Shown piece after piece: positions 1-10,225 of a DNA stretch of 64,000 nucleotides. The notes beneath the pieces were generated by a model. It was not told where the DNA came from, did not search any database, and was given only the letters and a program-made list of their open reading frames with translations. How positions within the stretch are numbered: the first letter of the stretch is position 1; every line of letters starts with the position of its first letter. The stretch spans positions 310,001 to 374,000 of the forward strand of contig JAKZAN010000001.1 in the NCBI GenBank assembly GCA_023053545.1, given 5' to 3'. This DNA is from Lepidurus packardi. Lineage: Eukaryota; Arthropoda; Branchiopoda; Notostraca; Triopsidae. The position numbers and the translations under genes were made by a program.

Positions 1-53
1 CACGCATGACTGGGGACCCAAAGGTCCTCGGTTCGATTCCCGGTCGTGGCACT
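1..53 (+). tRNA. tRNA-like 3' half (partial, cut by window edge)
   Basis: The end of this stretch has a B-box/T-loop (GGTTCGATTCC) followed by an acceptor-like 3' strand and discriminator A. Its length and spacing match the 3' half of a tRNA-Phe-type molecule. The presumed anticodon arm does not pair, so this is more likely a tRNA pseudogene or a tRNA-derived repeat than a working tRNA. The 5' half lies outside the window. Confidence 0.35.
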
Positions 54-895
54 TTATTTCGTCGAATAAACGAAATATTAATTGGCTCCCTTTCCCTGTA
101 CCATATGCCTTCCTGGCAAGGTTCCTATTCGCATATTCGAAATTGTGATGCTTCGGCATTACGAGCTCGAATATCGTGGATAGGAAACCGAGCAGGGGAG
201 TTGGGTACAGGGAAAGGGGCGAGGCTTCAATTTTTGACGATTTTTCAAGGGGACCCCCTTGATCGTGCAGGGATCCTTATGGAAAATACCCCAGAAAACG
301 CTTCGAAATCTCGAAAAGGAGCCACGCCCCCTTTTTGGTCCAATCCACCAATAGGATTCGTCCATTTCGGAAACCACGCCCCCTTTTTTAGCGGATTTTT
401 TGAAAAATCACGCAAAAATATTTAAAATTTAAATTTTTATTGAAAAATTGGCAAATAATACAAAAAGGACCTTTTTTGAAACTAGATTTTACGGGGAACT
501 TTTTGGTACAACAAATAAGACGAACAAATAAACAAAACAAACAAATAAATAAAACTTAAAATTAAGAAAATAAATTAAAAGTCAAGTCAGTTGAAACTCA
601 GTCAACTGAAATCCTGAAGTACAAGGAGAACGGCGAATGAAGAAGCGGCGAATCTAAAGCGTGACTTGGGGAAAAGTGAAGAAAATTAAAATGTAAAAGA
701 AATCTCAACAATACAAACTGCATGTAAATCGGCTTTTTGCTACCCGCTTCGAAATCTTGTCATCCATATTCGACTTCAATCCAAATATTCGATCCAAATA
801 GCCTTCTATTTGCTAGCCTGAAAGAAACAATTAGTAAAAACTTATAAATGTAAATTTAAAGCGTTACTACCATCACTCCGAAGGTCCCCATGACG
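54..895. other. AT-rich intergenic DNA, no gene seen
   Basis: No splice-consistent or conserved coding sequence was found. The stretch is AT-rich, with runs such as repeated AAACAAA/AATAAA near 500-590. An open frame at 6-425 has no recognisable protein character. Confidence 0.5.
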
Positions 896-2082
896 TTTAC
901 ACTGAAATCTGATTCGTTAGGAGATGCTGACCTCTTGGCACAGGACTACTTCCTCTTCCCCTTCATTTTGGCACCGAAAACTAGAAGAAAAGAGAAAAAT
1001 ATCAGTACAAATTCATGAACAAAATGTTTAAAACTTACAAATAAGTGTGAACAAACACATCCGCAGAGGAAGATTCGAGGGCCAGAACCGAGCCACTTCT
1101 TATGTCTTCGCTTTCTTCTAATGGACGGCATTTAACAACATAAATTCATAATGTCATTGAGATGTTGTTAAGTAGTAACGCAGGAGTTCCAATGGATAGC
1201 CTATTTGAATAAAAACAACACTAGTATAGAGAATTAAAAAAAATAACAAGGCAAAACTTACTCCGCCTCTTCATCACCACACCAGAATATAACGCCCCTT
1301 TCCTGCTGGTCCTCCACAGGCCCCACAATGCACCCGAACCACGCCCTCCAAAACCCAGAGAAGCTCCGTTGCTACCGTTGAACACTTAACACACTCGTGG
1401 TATTTCCCAATGCGAAATATTAGCACAACGGAGCTCTACCTCAAGCCTATTAGACAATGACAAAGCAGATATTAATACAAAAAGATCGAGTTCATTAAAA
1501 CTAAAAATGGAACTTGCGTAACGAACATCAAAGATGAATCTGGTAACACAAGTTTCCTCGTCTTCTTCAAAAGTGGGCCGAGTTAAGCGTTAGAAAGTCT
1601 TCAAATGGCTCTAGTCTTGGGTAGTCATGCAGTGAATCCAGTTGAAAGCCTTCCCTTCGTTTTCACTCCGAGGATTCTAGAAACAAAAGAGACAAGAATC
1701 AGTATTATGTCAAAAGTATTAGGAGAAAAACACCCTTTTGCTGGTTCGTTCGTGCCTTGGGGTTTTCAGTGAGTCTCTACTTGTTGATACTAGATGGCGC
1801 AGTTTGTAGGGTTTATTGCAGCTTGTAAACATATAATGGACTCTTCGATTGGGGGAAAAAAACCAGAAAGCCACTTTGAAAAAAATTCAAACAAGTTCTT
1901 ACCTCGACTGAGCGAACACGTGGATCCCCCCAAAACAGCAACAATCTTGAAAACACGGCAAAATCGCAGCCGGATTCCACCACACTCTTCAACTCCGGGC
2001 ATATCTGGTTCTCCTGGCGGCTCACACAGCACACGAAACAATAGCTGTCTCCCCACAGCCTGAGCTTAGCAGAACAGGAGAT
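896..2082. repeat. Segmental duplication, copy A
   Basis: This block recurs at 2196-4005 with roughly 90-95% identity by eye. Matching landmarks include ACTGAAATC.GATTCG at 901 and 2196, TTCGAGGGCCAGAACC at 1075 and 2994, and TAGCTGTCTCCCCACAG at 2041 and 3970. No convincing protein is encoded, and the frames are broken differently in the two copies. Confidence 0.75.
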
Positions 2083-2195
2083 GTGTCAGTCATGGAGATG
2101 TGTTAAGTAATAATGGATAAATGCATAGCCTATTGGAATAAAAACAACATTAAAAAGAGAATTTAAAAAAAATAAGAAATCAACACAAAACTGAA

Positions 2196-4005
2196 ACTGA
2201 AATCGGATTCGTTAGATTGACCTCTTGTCACAGGATTACTCTTCCCCTTCATTTCGCCACCGAAAACTAGAAGAAAATAGAAAAATATTAGCACGCATGA
2301 AATCAATTCATTAACAAAATGTTTAAAACTTACAAATAAGTGTGAACACATCCGCAGAGGAAGGCTCCCAAAACGAGTGAAAACAGAAAACGTATGAAAA
2401 GGAGGAGGACTTTGGAGGAGAAAACTTGCCGAATTTTGTGTTTGTAGACTCCCGACACACAACTAAAACACAACAACACTCGTTTGAGACGTTCGTCCTC
2501 ACTTTTGCATTTCCGGTGTAATGCAGGGATGAAGTAGAGAGCACACATAGAGATGAAGTAGAGAACACATATTTTTGCACTGGCATAGGCCTGACAAGCC
2601 TTTTGCCAAACACCACACGTAACACTTTAAACGCGCACTTGAATTGATTCCAGGTTTTCGTAGATCCAATTGGTAATGTTTTCGAAGATAACGCTTAATC
2701 CGATTGTTAATGTTCAACATGCTTGGTAATGTTTAACTATAAACTCACTACTAGCTTTCACAACATCGCTGGAGAGAAGCAGGTGAGCACTGACTGCTTG
2801 CTAGGGAGCAACTGACGTTATAGGGTTCTTCAGGGTGGACATCCGTTCAAAGGCAACAAACTCTTGAAACTATCCGGACACGGTTTGGTGTTTATACGAA
2901 AACACATGCAGTGCTACGCAGCTTCGGTTCGGGTTCGTCCATCCATGGTAGCGAATCAGAGAACGGCTTGCCAAACCGAAACTTGTGGCGAATTCGAGGG
3001 CCAGAACCGAGCCACTTCTTATGTCTTCGCTTTCTTCTAATGGACGGCATTTAACAACATACATTAATAATGTCATTGAGATGTTGTTAAGTAGTAACGC
3101 AGGAGTTCCAATGGATAGCCTATTTGAATAAAAACAACAACACTAGTACACAGAATAAAATAAAACAACAAGTCAAAACTTACTCCGCCTCTTCATCACC
3201 ACACCAGAATATAACGCCCCTTTCCTGCTGGTCCTCCACAGGCCCCACAATGCACCCGAACCACGCCCTCCAAAACCCAGAGAAGCTCCGTTGCTACCGT
3301 TGAAGACTTAACACACTCGTGGTATTTCCCAATGCGAAATATTAGCACAACGGAGCTCTACCTCAAGCCTATTGGACAATGACAAAAGCAGATATTAATA
3401 CAAAAAGATCGAGTTCATTAAAACTAAAAAATGGATCTTGCGTAACGAACATCAAAGACGAATCTGGTAACTGCGGCTCACAAGTTTCCTCGTCTTCTTC
3501 AAAAGTGGGCGGAGTTCAGCGTCAGAAAGGCTTCAAATGGCTCTCATCTTGGGTAGTCACGCAGTGAATCCAGTTGAAAGCCTTCCCTTCGTTTTCGCCG
3601 AGAATTCTAGAACAAAAGAGACAAGCATCAGTATTATGTCAAAAGTATTAGGAGAAAAACACCCTTCTGCTGGCTCGTTCGTGCCTTGGGGTGTTCAGTG
3701 AGTCTCTACTAGTTGATACTAGATGGCGCAGTTTGTAGGGTTTAGTGCAGCTTGCAAACATATAATGGACTCTTCGATTGGGGAAAGAAACCAGAAAGCC
3801 ACTTTGGAAAAAATTCAAACAAGTTCTTACCTCGACTGAGCGAACACGTGGATCCCTCCCAAAACAGCAAACATCTGGAAAACAGGGCAAATCGCAGCCG
3901 GATTCCACCACACTCTTCAACTCCGGGCATATGTGGTTCTCCTGGCGGCTGACACAGCACATGAAATAATAGCTGTCTCCCCACAGCCTCAGCTTAGCAG
4001 AACAG
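2196..4005. repeat. Segmental duplication, copy B with about 630-bp extra segment
   Basis: Same block as 896-2082. Copy B carries about 630 extra bases (about 2360-2992) between two parts that are adjacent in copy A. Either copy B gained an insertion or copy A lost a piece. I see no terminal inverted repeats on the extra segment, and its origin is not recognised. Confidence 0.7.
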
Positions 4006-4760
4006 GAAGAGGGAATGGATGAGCACCACACGCTTAACACGTTGTAGTACTATCACTCATTGTGAAATGTGGCACAGTCTAATAAATAGAAAAGGAACTC
4101 TTAGAAAACACCGTTCAGGTTTAAGCACAACTCTGTAAGGGTAGTAAGCTTTGGCCAGTTTAAGTTGAGTCACTAAAACAGTCACCCCACCCGACTTGAC
4201 ACATCAAAAAAGGAACTGGAAAAATGCTAAAGAGAAAATCGGGTTTCGTGAAAAATAGAAAGAACGAATCGTTGTCTGAGTAGAGGAAATGGAAGGCACT
4301 GCGGGAACTTGACACTAATGGCAATATGTAGCCAACGGGGAGCGAAGAAACTTGAAAACGTTCGAAAAATTGTTCGAAACCTACTGACGCTAACCCTCGG
4401 GAATTATGTCGAAAATGCTCAATATTGCTACTTTTAATGAGCAAACTGTGCGAATATGCATGCTGCTTGCATACTATACAAGTGTTGGGTGCTTTCACTT
4501 TGATACAAGTCGGATGGGAGTCGATAAACTTGAAATAAAACGGGAGCAAAATACCTGACGTGTAGAAGGTTCTAGTTTTGTTCGCAGACGAGATTAATTC
4601 CGTCGTCATCGACAAGCACCGACAAGTGCCGACAGAGGGCTGTACCCATTCGCCAGAAACCATGGCAACGTTACGAGTATCGTGATTGGGCACTGCGTTG
4701 GGTGAGTGTGTTTAAACTCCATATTCTGACATTTTGCGTGTTAGCAATACTATCCCCCCC
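4006..4760. repeat. Diverged repeat D, copy 1
   Basis: Continues directly from duplication copy B and recurs, more diverged, at 5775-6780. Shared landmarks include CTTAACACGTTGTA (4032 and 5801), AATGGCAATATGTAGCCA (4317 and 6337), ACTTGAAAACGTTCGAAA and GAGGGCTGTA. The 177-aa open frame on the minus strand is not preserved in copy 2, so this is treated as non-coding repeat DNA. Confidence 0.6.
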
Positions 4761-4767
4761 CCCCCCC

Positions 4768-4880
4768 AAAATGAAGGACAATACAAATAATTTGAAGGAA
4801 AATACAAATAAAAATGAAGGAAAATACAAATAAAAATGAAGGAAAATGGAAATAAAATGAAGGAAAATACAAATATAAAA
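4768..4880. repeat. Short tandem repeat, about 23-bp unit
   Basis: A unit of the form AAATGAAGGAAAATACAAAT is repeated about five times, with single-base variation, just after a run of C residues. Confidence 0.75.
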
Positions 4881-5492
4881 AAATCACTTACCAAAAAATT
4901 AACAAATCGGAGGAGGGAAAGCATCGCACACCACACGACAGTTCAAGTCTTGACGAATATCTGCGATCTCCTTGCGTCATTTCCATAAAGCATCTGCTCC
5001 AAGGGTCAAACTAAACAGAAGACACATTAATGTGGCAATGAAATCCGTCAAAAGTTGGCTAGGAGCTTACCGTGGATCTCCAGAACGTGGCAGTACTTGC
5101 TACAGTCCCGAAATGTGGGGCTTCCGTGGGTTGGAACAGCCTCCGTTTCAGAGATTCACAACAAATGAGCAGACCAAGCTCACCGTACGATTCTATACTG
5201 AGCTCTATCTGAAGCCCATATATATAGCCTAGGACCAAGCAAATATTCCTTTTTTAAATCTAGTTCATTCCAATGAAACTATTTTACCTCCAGTTGTGAA
5301 CGCCAAGGACGAAACTGGGGGATTTGCTAACTGCAGCTCACAAGACTCTTTGCTTTCTTCTAAAGGACGGAATTGAACGACACAAGAAAGGCACAATGTC
5401 ATGGAGATGTGTTAAGTAATAGTGGATAAATGCATAGCCTATTGGAATAAAAACAACATTAAAAAGAGAATTAAAAAAAGTAAGAAATCAAA

Positions 5493-5730
5493 ACGTACTC
5501 CGCCCTCTTCAACACCACACACGCAATACCGTCCCTTGCCTGCTGGTCCTCCACCGGCCCACAACCACGCCCACCAAAACCCAGACGACCATGAAGACTG
5601 AACGGGCCTGCTCGTGGTATTTCCCCATACGGAATAGTAGCCAAACGGAGCTCTATCACAAGCCTATTAGACAATGACAAGGCAGATATTAATAGAAAAG
5701 ATCGAGTTCATTGAAATCAAAAAATTCAAA
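5493..5730. repeat. Diverged third partial copy of the 1.25/3.18 kb block
   Basis: The segment beginning ACTCCGCC, with GCTGGTCCTCCAC, CTCGTGGTATTTCCC and AGCCTATTAGACAATGACAA in the same order, matches 1260-1500 and 3180-3430 but is clearly more diverged and has deletions. It links the A/B duplication to the repeat D region. Confidence 0.6.
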
Positions 5731-5774
5731 CCAAAAGGCCGCCAAGAGGCACGGGGATCAAGTTGGCTGAGTGG

Positions 5775-6780
5775 AACGGGAGGAGGGAAAGGACCACACA
5801 CTTAACACGTTGTAACAATAGAACTGTTTGTGAAATTTGTCACCACCTAAGAAGTAGAAAAGGGACAACTCTTAGTAATACTGTTCATCTTTAAACACAA
5901 CTTAACACGGTTTTAAGCTTTGACAAGTTGAATTTGAGTCTCGAAAAAAGTACGTCATCCCACCCGACTAGAAAAATCAAGATGGCGGAACAGGGTGGGG
6001 ACAAAAACGTTCGCTGGAGCTTTGACCGGGACCGACAATGGCGGCCATGCGGGAAATTTTCATATTACGTTTTTTAGCCGGAATATTGCTAACTTTGTTT
6101 GCATTGATAATTTTTTAAACCCAAAAATGGGATTACCCTCCGAGGGTTGATCTTTGTTGGTAGTCATGAGGATTGAGGAATTAAAAGAAATCTGGAAATT
6201 ACTCAAATCAGATTTTGAACATTTTCGTGAAAAAATAGGATAAACAAAATCTTCGCCTTACTAGAGGAAACAGGAGGCATAATATGATAACTTCATAATA
6301 TGATAACTAACTGATAACTGGTTGTTAATTGAATTAATGGCAATATGTAGCCAGTGGGAGCGAATAAACTTGAAAACGTTCGAAATCTACTGACGCTTAC
6401 CCCTGGGAATAATGTCGAACATTATCAACATTGTTACTTTTAATTAAGAAAATGTGATAATATGCAAGCTGATTGCACAATAGTTAGGTCTGTTTGCCTT
6501 TCAGTTGGATAAAAGTCGGATGGGATTAAAAATAATTTGAATAAAACGGGAGCAAATTACCTGACGTGGAGTCGGCTTGGCGTCTGTTCACAAAATGGCT
6601 GACGGGATTAATTCCGTCCGCTATGCAAAGTGGCGGCGAGTGCCTACAGAGGGCTGTATCCATTTCGCCACAGGCTATGGCAACGTTAGCAACGTGATTG
6701 GGTAGTTTTTTTCTAATTCCGTATTCTGGCATTCTGCGTTCTAGCCATACTATTCCCCCCAAAAAAGAAAAATTAAAGAA
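5775..6780. repeat. Diverged repeat D, copy 2
   Basis: Second, more diverged copy of 4006-4760, with extra sequence around 5990-6230. The order of landmarks is conserved, so it is a duplicated block and not scattered short repeats. It ends in a polypyrimidine/purine stretch like the one after copy 1. Confidence 0.55.
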
Positions 6781-6899
6781 AATGGCAATGAATAACTGTA
6801 CACAACAAATGGATAGGAACGAAATTTGTGGAAACTCCACGTCCCCTAGCCACACTTGTGGATCAAGCAAAAAAGCTTCCAATTGCTTCCGACGACGTA

Positions 6900-8155
6900 T
6901 GAATGGAGAAATATAAGCACTCGTTTAAATGTATCAATAAATAACTAATAAGCCGAATGCAAAAGAACGAAAGCTGCGACGTAAAGAAGACGGACCTATT
7001 TGATTCCTTTTATTATTACTGATCTACTGCATTAAATTAAACTGCTAAATACCTTAACAAAATATCTTTCCTTAATCTTACACGTATCTCTCCCACGTGG
7101 CACGCCAAGTTTTCACTCAGCTTCATTTGAATAACAGTCAAAGAAATAAGGATGTCTCTCCTAAAAAATTAAAATAATAATTACCAACTGGAGCAGGCAA
7201 AAGGTGGAAAAGAATAACCCAGCGGCATCTTGTTTGAACATGTCCAGCCCTAAGTTCACAAAACCGTCCGTTTTAGACGTTAAAAAAGGCCTAGACGCCC
7301 AAACGTTTGAATGAAACTCCGCACTGAAAACACGCACAAAATCCACCATTTAATCTGAATGAATGCTTATAGATGAACAGGAATGTTGTTCGTAACTGCA
7401 GACAGACTAAGTTACGTAAATTCAGCTAAAAACACAACTATTCTATACATAAAGTTATGCATAACAATAGTTTCTGTCTGAACATGTAGCTTCTTCGACT
7501 TTGCGAGCGCGACTGGGGCTGCAAGTTGGACAAAGCGCCGCTTGTGGCCGTTCCAGTAACGCGCACTATTCAAACTTGATGGAATTGTCTAAAACAAATT
7601 TTCCTCAGGTTTAACTTTGCAGCAACAGGCCTACAAAAATTAGCCAGCATAACCCAGATACTTTCTTTTCCTTTCAATCGGCTCCTGTGTGGTTGGCACG
7701 AGTGGGTTAAGCTTTTGTAGCCCACTATTCTACCTTTCTTTAACATAAACTAACGATTAACATAGGCGAGTTCACGGATTTTTTCGCAAGTTTAAGATTC
7801 CTACCCAACGGCCTTGATAGAGCACTCTGTTTTTAATACAGAATCTTATTATCGCGGCAATTAGTGGGTTATTACTACGAACACCAGACACACAAAATGT
7901 CCGAAAATGCTAAAAATCACTGACAGAACACTCACAGCAGCCCGCTCAGACAATGCTGCACGATAAAAGAGGGAAAACCTGCCTGCTAATTGACATCGCT
8001 GTCCCTAATGACTCGAACATCATGTTGAAACATACAGAAAAGACAAAGCACCTGCAAAGCTCAGACCTGATGTAAACAGTGCGTATGGCAACTATTAAGT
8101 GTTAGTCAACTAATTAACTATTAAGTATATTAATTAATTAACTATTAAGTGTTAG
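6900..8155. other. Intergenic DNA, no gene seen
   Basis: No conserved coding sequence, tRNA or long repeat was recognised. The last 70 bases (8085-8155) contain imperfect repeats of AACTATTAAGTGTTAG and TTAATTAA. Confidence 0.45.
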
Positions 8156-8446
8156 CTTGTCATTTTACCCCCCATTTGTAGGAGAGTGGACAGACGTGTC
8201 AGAAGCACTTGTGAAAGACGTCCATTTGACCAGGGCCCTTTGTCTGTTCGTTCTCGGACACAATAACGGTGGTCTGCTAATTGGTCCGGTAGCAAAAACA
8301 GCAAGAAGACATGAAGTTGGGATGGAAACAGAAACGCGCATGGCAAATCACTCACCGGAGGAGAGAGTTTGGTGCGGAAGTGTCGTGCTGTACACCTGAC
8401 GAGCAGGTCGGTAGAGTCCAGTTACATATCGTACTCCGGACGACAG

Positions 8447-8511
8447 GTAAAGAGTGTCCCTTCCACTTCACCGGAATCTCTTTGTTTGACAGCCTTTTTT
8501 TCTGTTTCCAG
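8447..8511 (+). other. 5'UTR intron of the uncharacterised gene
   Basis: Donor GTAAAG after GACGACAG, and acceptor TTTTTTTCTGTTTCCAG. The 65-bp size agrees with other introns in the window. The true 5' end of the transcript was not located. Confidence 0.5.
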
Positions 8512-8534
8512 GGAGACTTGAGGATTCCGGCGAG

Positions 8535-9158
8535 ATGAGTGGAAGACCCAAAACAGCCAATATTCGAAGAAGAACGGCTACTGCGACCATTCAGAAGGAA
8601 AGTGCTTCCGTCGTCAGCACGGGAACTGACTGGGGCGACGCCGAAGAGCAGACCGAAGAGGGAATCTGGAATGTAGACAAATTCCCCTCGCCGATGCAGC
8701 CAGGAAAACTGTCGAGGCTCGAAGAAAGAGAAGAGGATTTCGACTGCGAATTCATCCCAAGCCAGCCATCACATTCGTCAAGACGCGAAACGGGAAGGTC
8801 GCCAGTGGAAGACGGCAGTCCTTTGTCCTGGGAACGGGAGCAGTCATTCGCCAAGTATTCCAAGCGGTTGGGGCAAAGTCTGGAAGAGCCTGTCACAGCA
8901 AGCCCGCATCCGACGTTCAGTCGAACGCAATCGCAAGCGTCCTATGATGGATTAGTAATGTTCGAGTGTTTGCAAAGGTCCTCGGCGTTACGAGTGTTGA
9001 CCAAAGCCATCGATCGCCACAAAGGTTTGGCTGCTCACGGAAGCGAAACGTTGAATCTGGAATGCGATCTGAGCGCCGCCAGCAATTCACTTTATCAACG
9101 CCGAACTCCGCCTCCTCGGAAATTAAAACCCCTTTTTAGGGGCAGCAGTGCGAATTAA
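8535..9158 (+). CDS. Uncharacterised 207-aa protein, single coding exon
   Basis: The frame opens with ATG 23 bases after a strong acceptor (polypyrimidine tract then CAG ending at 8511). A matching donor CAG/GTAAAG at 8446/8447 leaves a 65-bp 5'UTR intron (8447-8511), the intron size typical of this window. This supports transcription in the plus direction. The protein is hydrophilic and probably largely disordered. It has a basic N-terminus (GRPKTANIRRRTAT), an acidic middle, Ser/Pro-rich segments, a short possibly helical stretch near residues 140-165 (GLVMFECLQRSSALRVLTKAI), and a proline/arginine-rich tail (RRTPPPRKLKP). There is no signal peptide or membrane segment. I do not recognise the family. 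It converges on HEATR3, whose stop lies about 1.07 kb downstream. Confidence 0.6.
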   Translation: MSGRPKTANIRRRTATATIQKESASVVSTGTDWGDAEEQTEEGIWNVDKFPSPMQPGKLSRLEEREEDFDCEFIPSQPSHSSRRETGRSPVEDGSPLSWEREQSFAKYSKRLGQSLEEPVTASPHPTFSRTQSQASYDGLVMFECLQRSSALRVLTKAIDRHKGLAAHGSETLNLECDLSAASNSLYQRRTPPPRKLKPLFRGSSAN

Positions 9159-10225
9159 AGAGGGTTATCTATTATTGCAAGCGTTACCCAAGTGTCTCCT
9201 GCGCTCCACCACGTTCATTGTTTGTACGCGGAAAACTGTGCGCCACAGGACAGCTCCTCTTTACTGCTTTATCATTGTCACGACTGTGGTTGCGGGGATG
9301 GTACGGTGCCATACTGTTGCGTGATATTGATCGCGGCCAAAGGCAGTACGCTTTTTTGTCAGGTATCTCGGATTTCGACTAAGGGTGCCTACTGCGTGTT
9401 TTCGAGGAATTGCGCTTTCAGGAATAGCGCGTTGTAATGATAAAACTTGGGTAGAAATGCCCTTTTTAGAATCTGCCAGTTTTAACTTTTTTAGATCCCC
9501 CTTTATTTCTGTTCTGGACTAAAGATTCTGAACGACAGTGTATAGAAGCGTCCAAAAGTCAATCTAGATGTTTTTTTAAATGCTCCAGATGTTTCTTAGA
9601 TGCTAATCTAGAAGTTTCTAGATTAAATCTAAATTAAATCTAGATTAAATCTAGATGTTTTTTTAAATGCTCTATATGTTTCTTAGATGCTAATCTAGAT
9701 GTTTAGATTAACTCTAGATTAAATCTAGATGTTTTTTTGAATGAGTTCGGAAAATCGGCTATTGCTATTGAAAAACGGTATTGCTTTTTGAAAAAGGTAT
9801 TGCACTTTTCCGGAGTAGGTTAGTTTAACAGTTTCGTTAATAAACGCGTGAATTACTTGTGAGGTCAAGAAAAGCCCGGAATTTGCCGAGAATATTTCAA
9901 ATTATTTTGATACTTTTCTGAAAAAAAAAATTTAAAAATGGGGAAAAAGCTGAAAAACTAAAAATTTCTGGAAGTATGTTTGTGGTTCACGTTTTTAAAT
10001 ATAACTGATATTGGTTTTGCACCTAATGACTATTTTCGCGCACTTTTATCTAGTGTTCTTCTAAAAAGCAATACCAATTCTGAAGCGAGATTCAAGAGTT
10101 GATGCTCATGTTCAGATTGGTTTAGCTTGACTTCACGCACGGCAGCCAAAAAGGTTAGATAAGGGAAACCTACCTGGATATGTGATTCTGTAAATCTGTA
10201 TGTCCCGACCACGCACAAATACATA
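9159..10225. other. Intergenic/3' flank with about 100-bp tandem repeats
   Basis: Between two convergent genes. At about 9565-9740 a unit rich in TCTAGAT and TTAAATCTAGAT is repeated about twice (TCTAGATGTTTTTTTAAATG at 9561 and 9650). No coding sequence was found; a small cysteine-rich frame at 9192-9437 has no splice or homology support. Confidence 0.5.

Noticed and set aside
4160-4693. 177-codon open frame on the minus strand
   Set aside because: It lies in a duplicated repeat whose second copy (5775-6780) does not keep the frame. No recognisable domain.
9192-9437. Cysteine-rich 81-codon open frame
   Set aside because: It lies in the 3' flank of the 207-aa gene, with no signal peptide and no conserved pattern.
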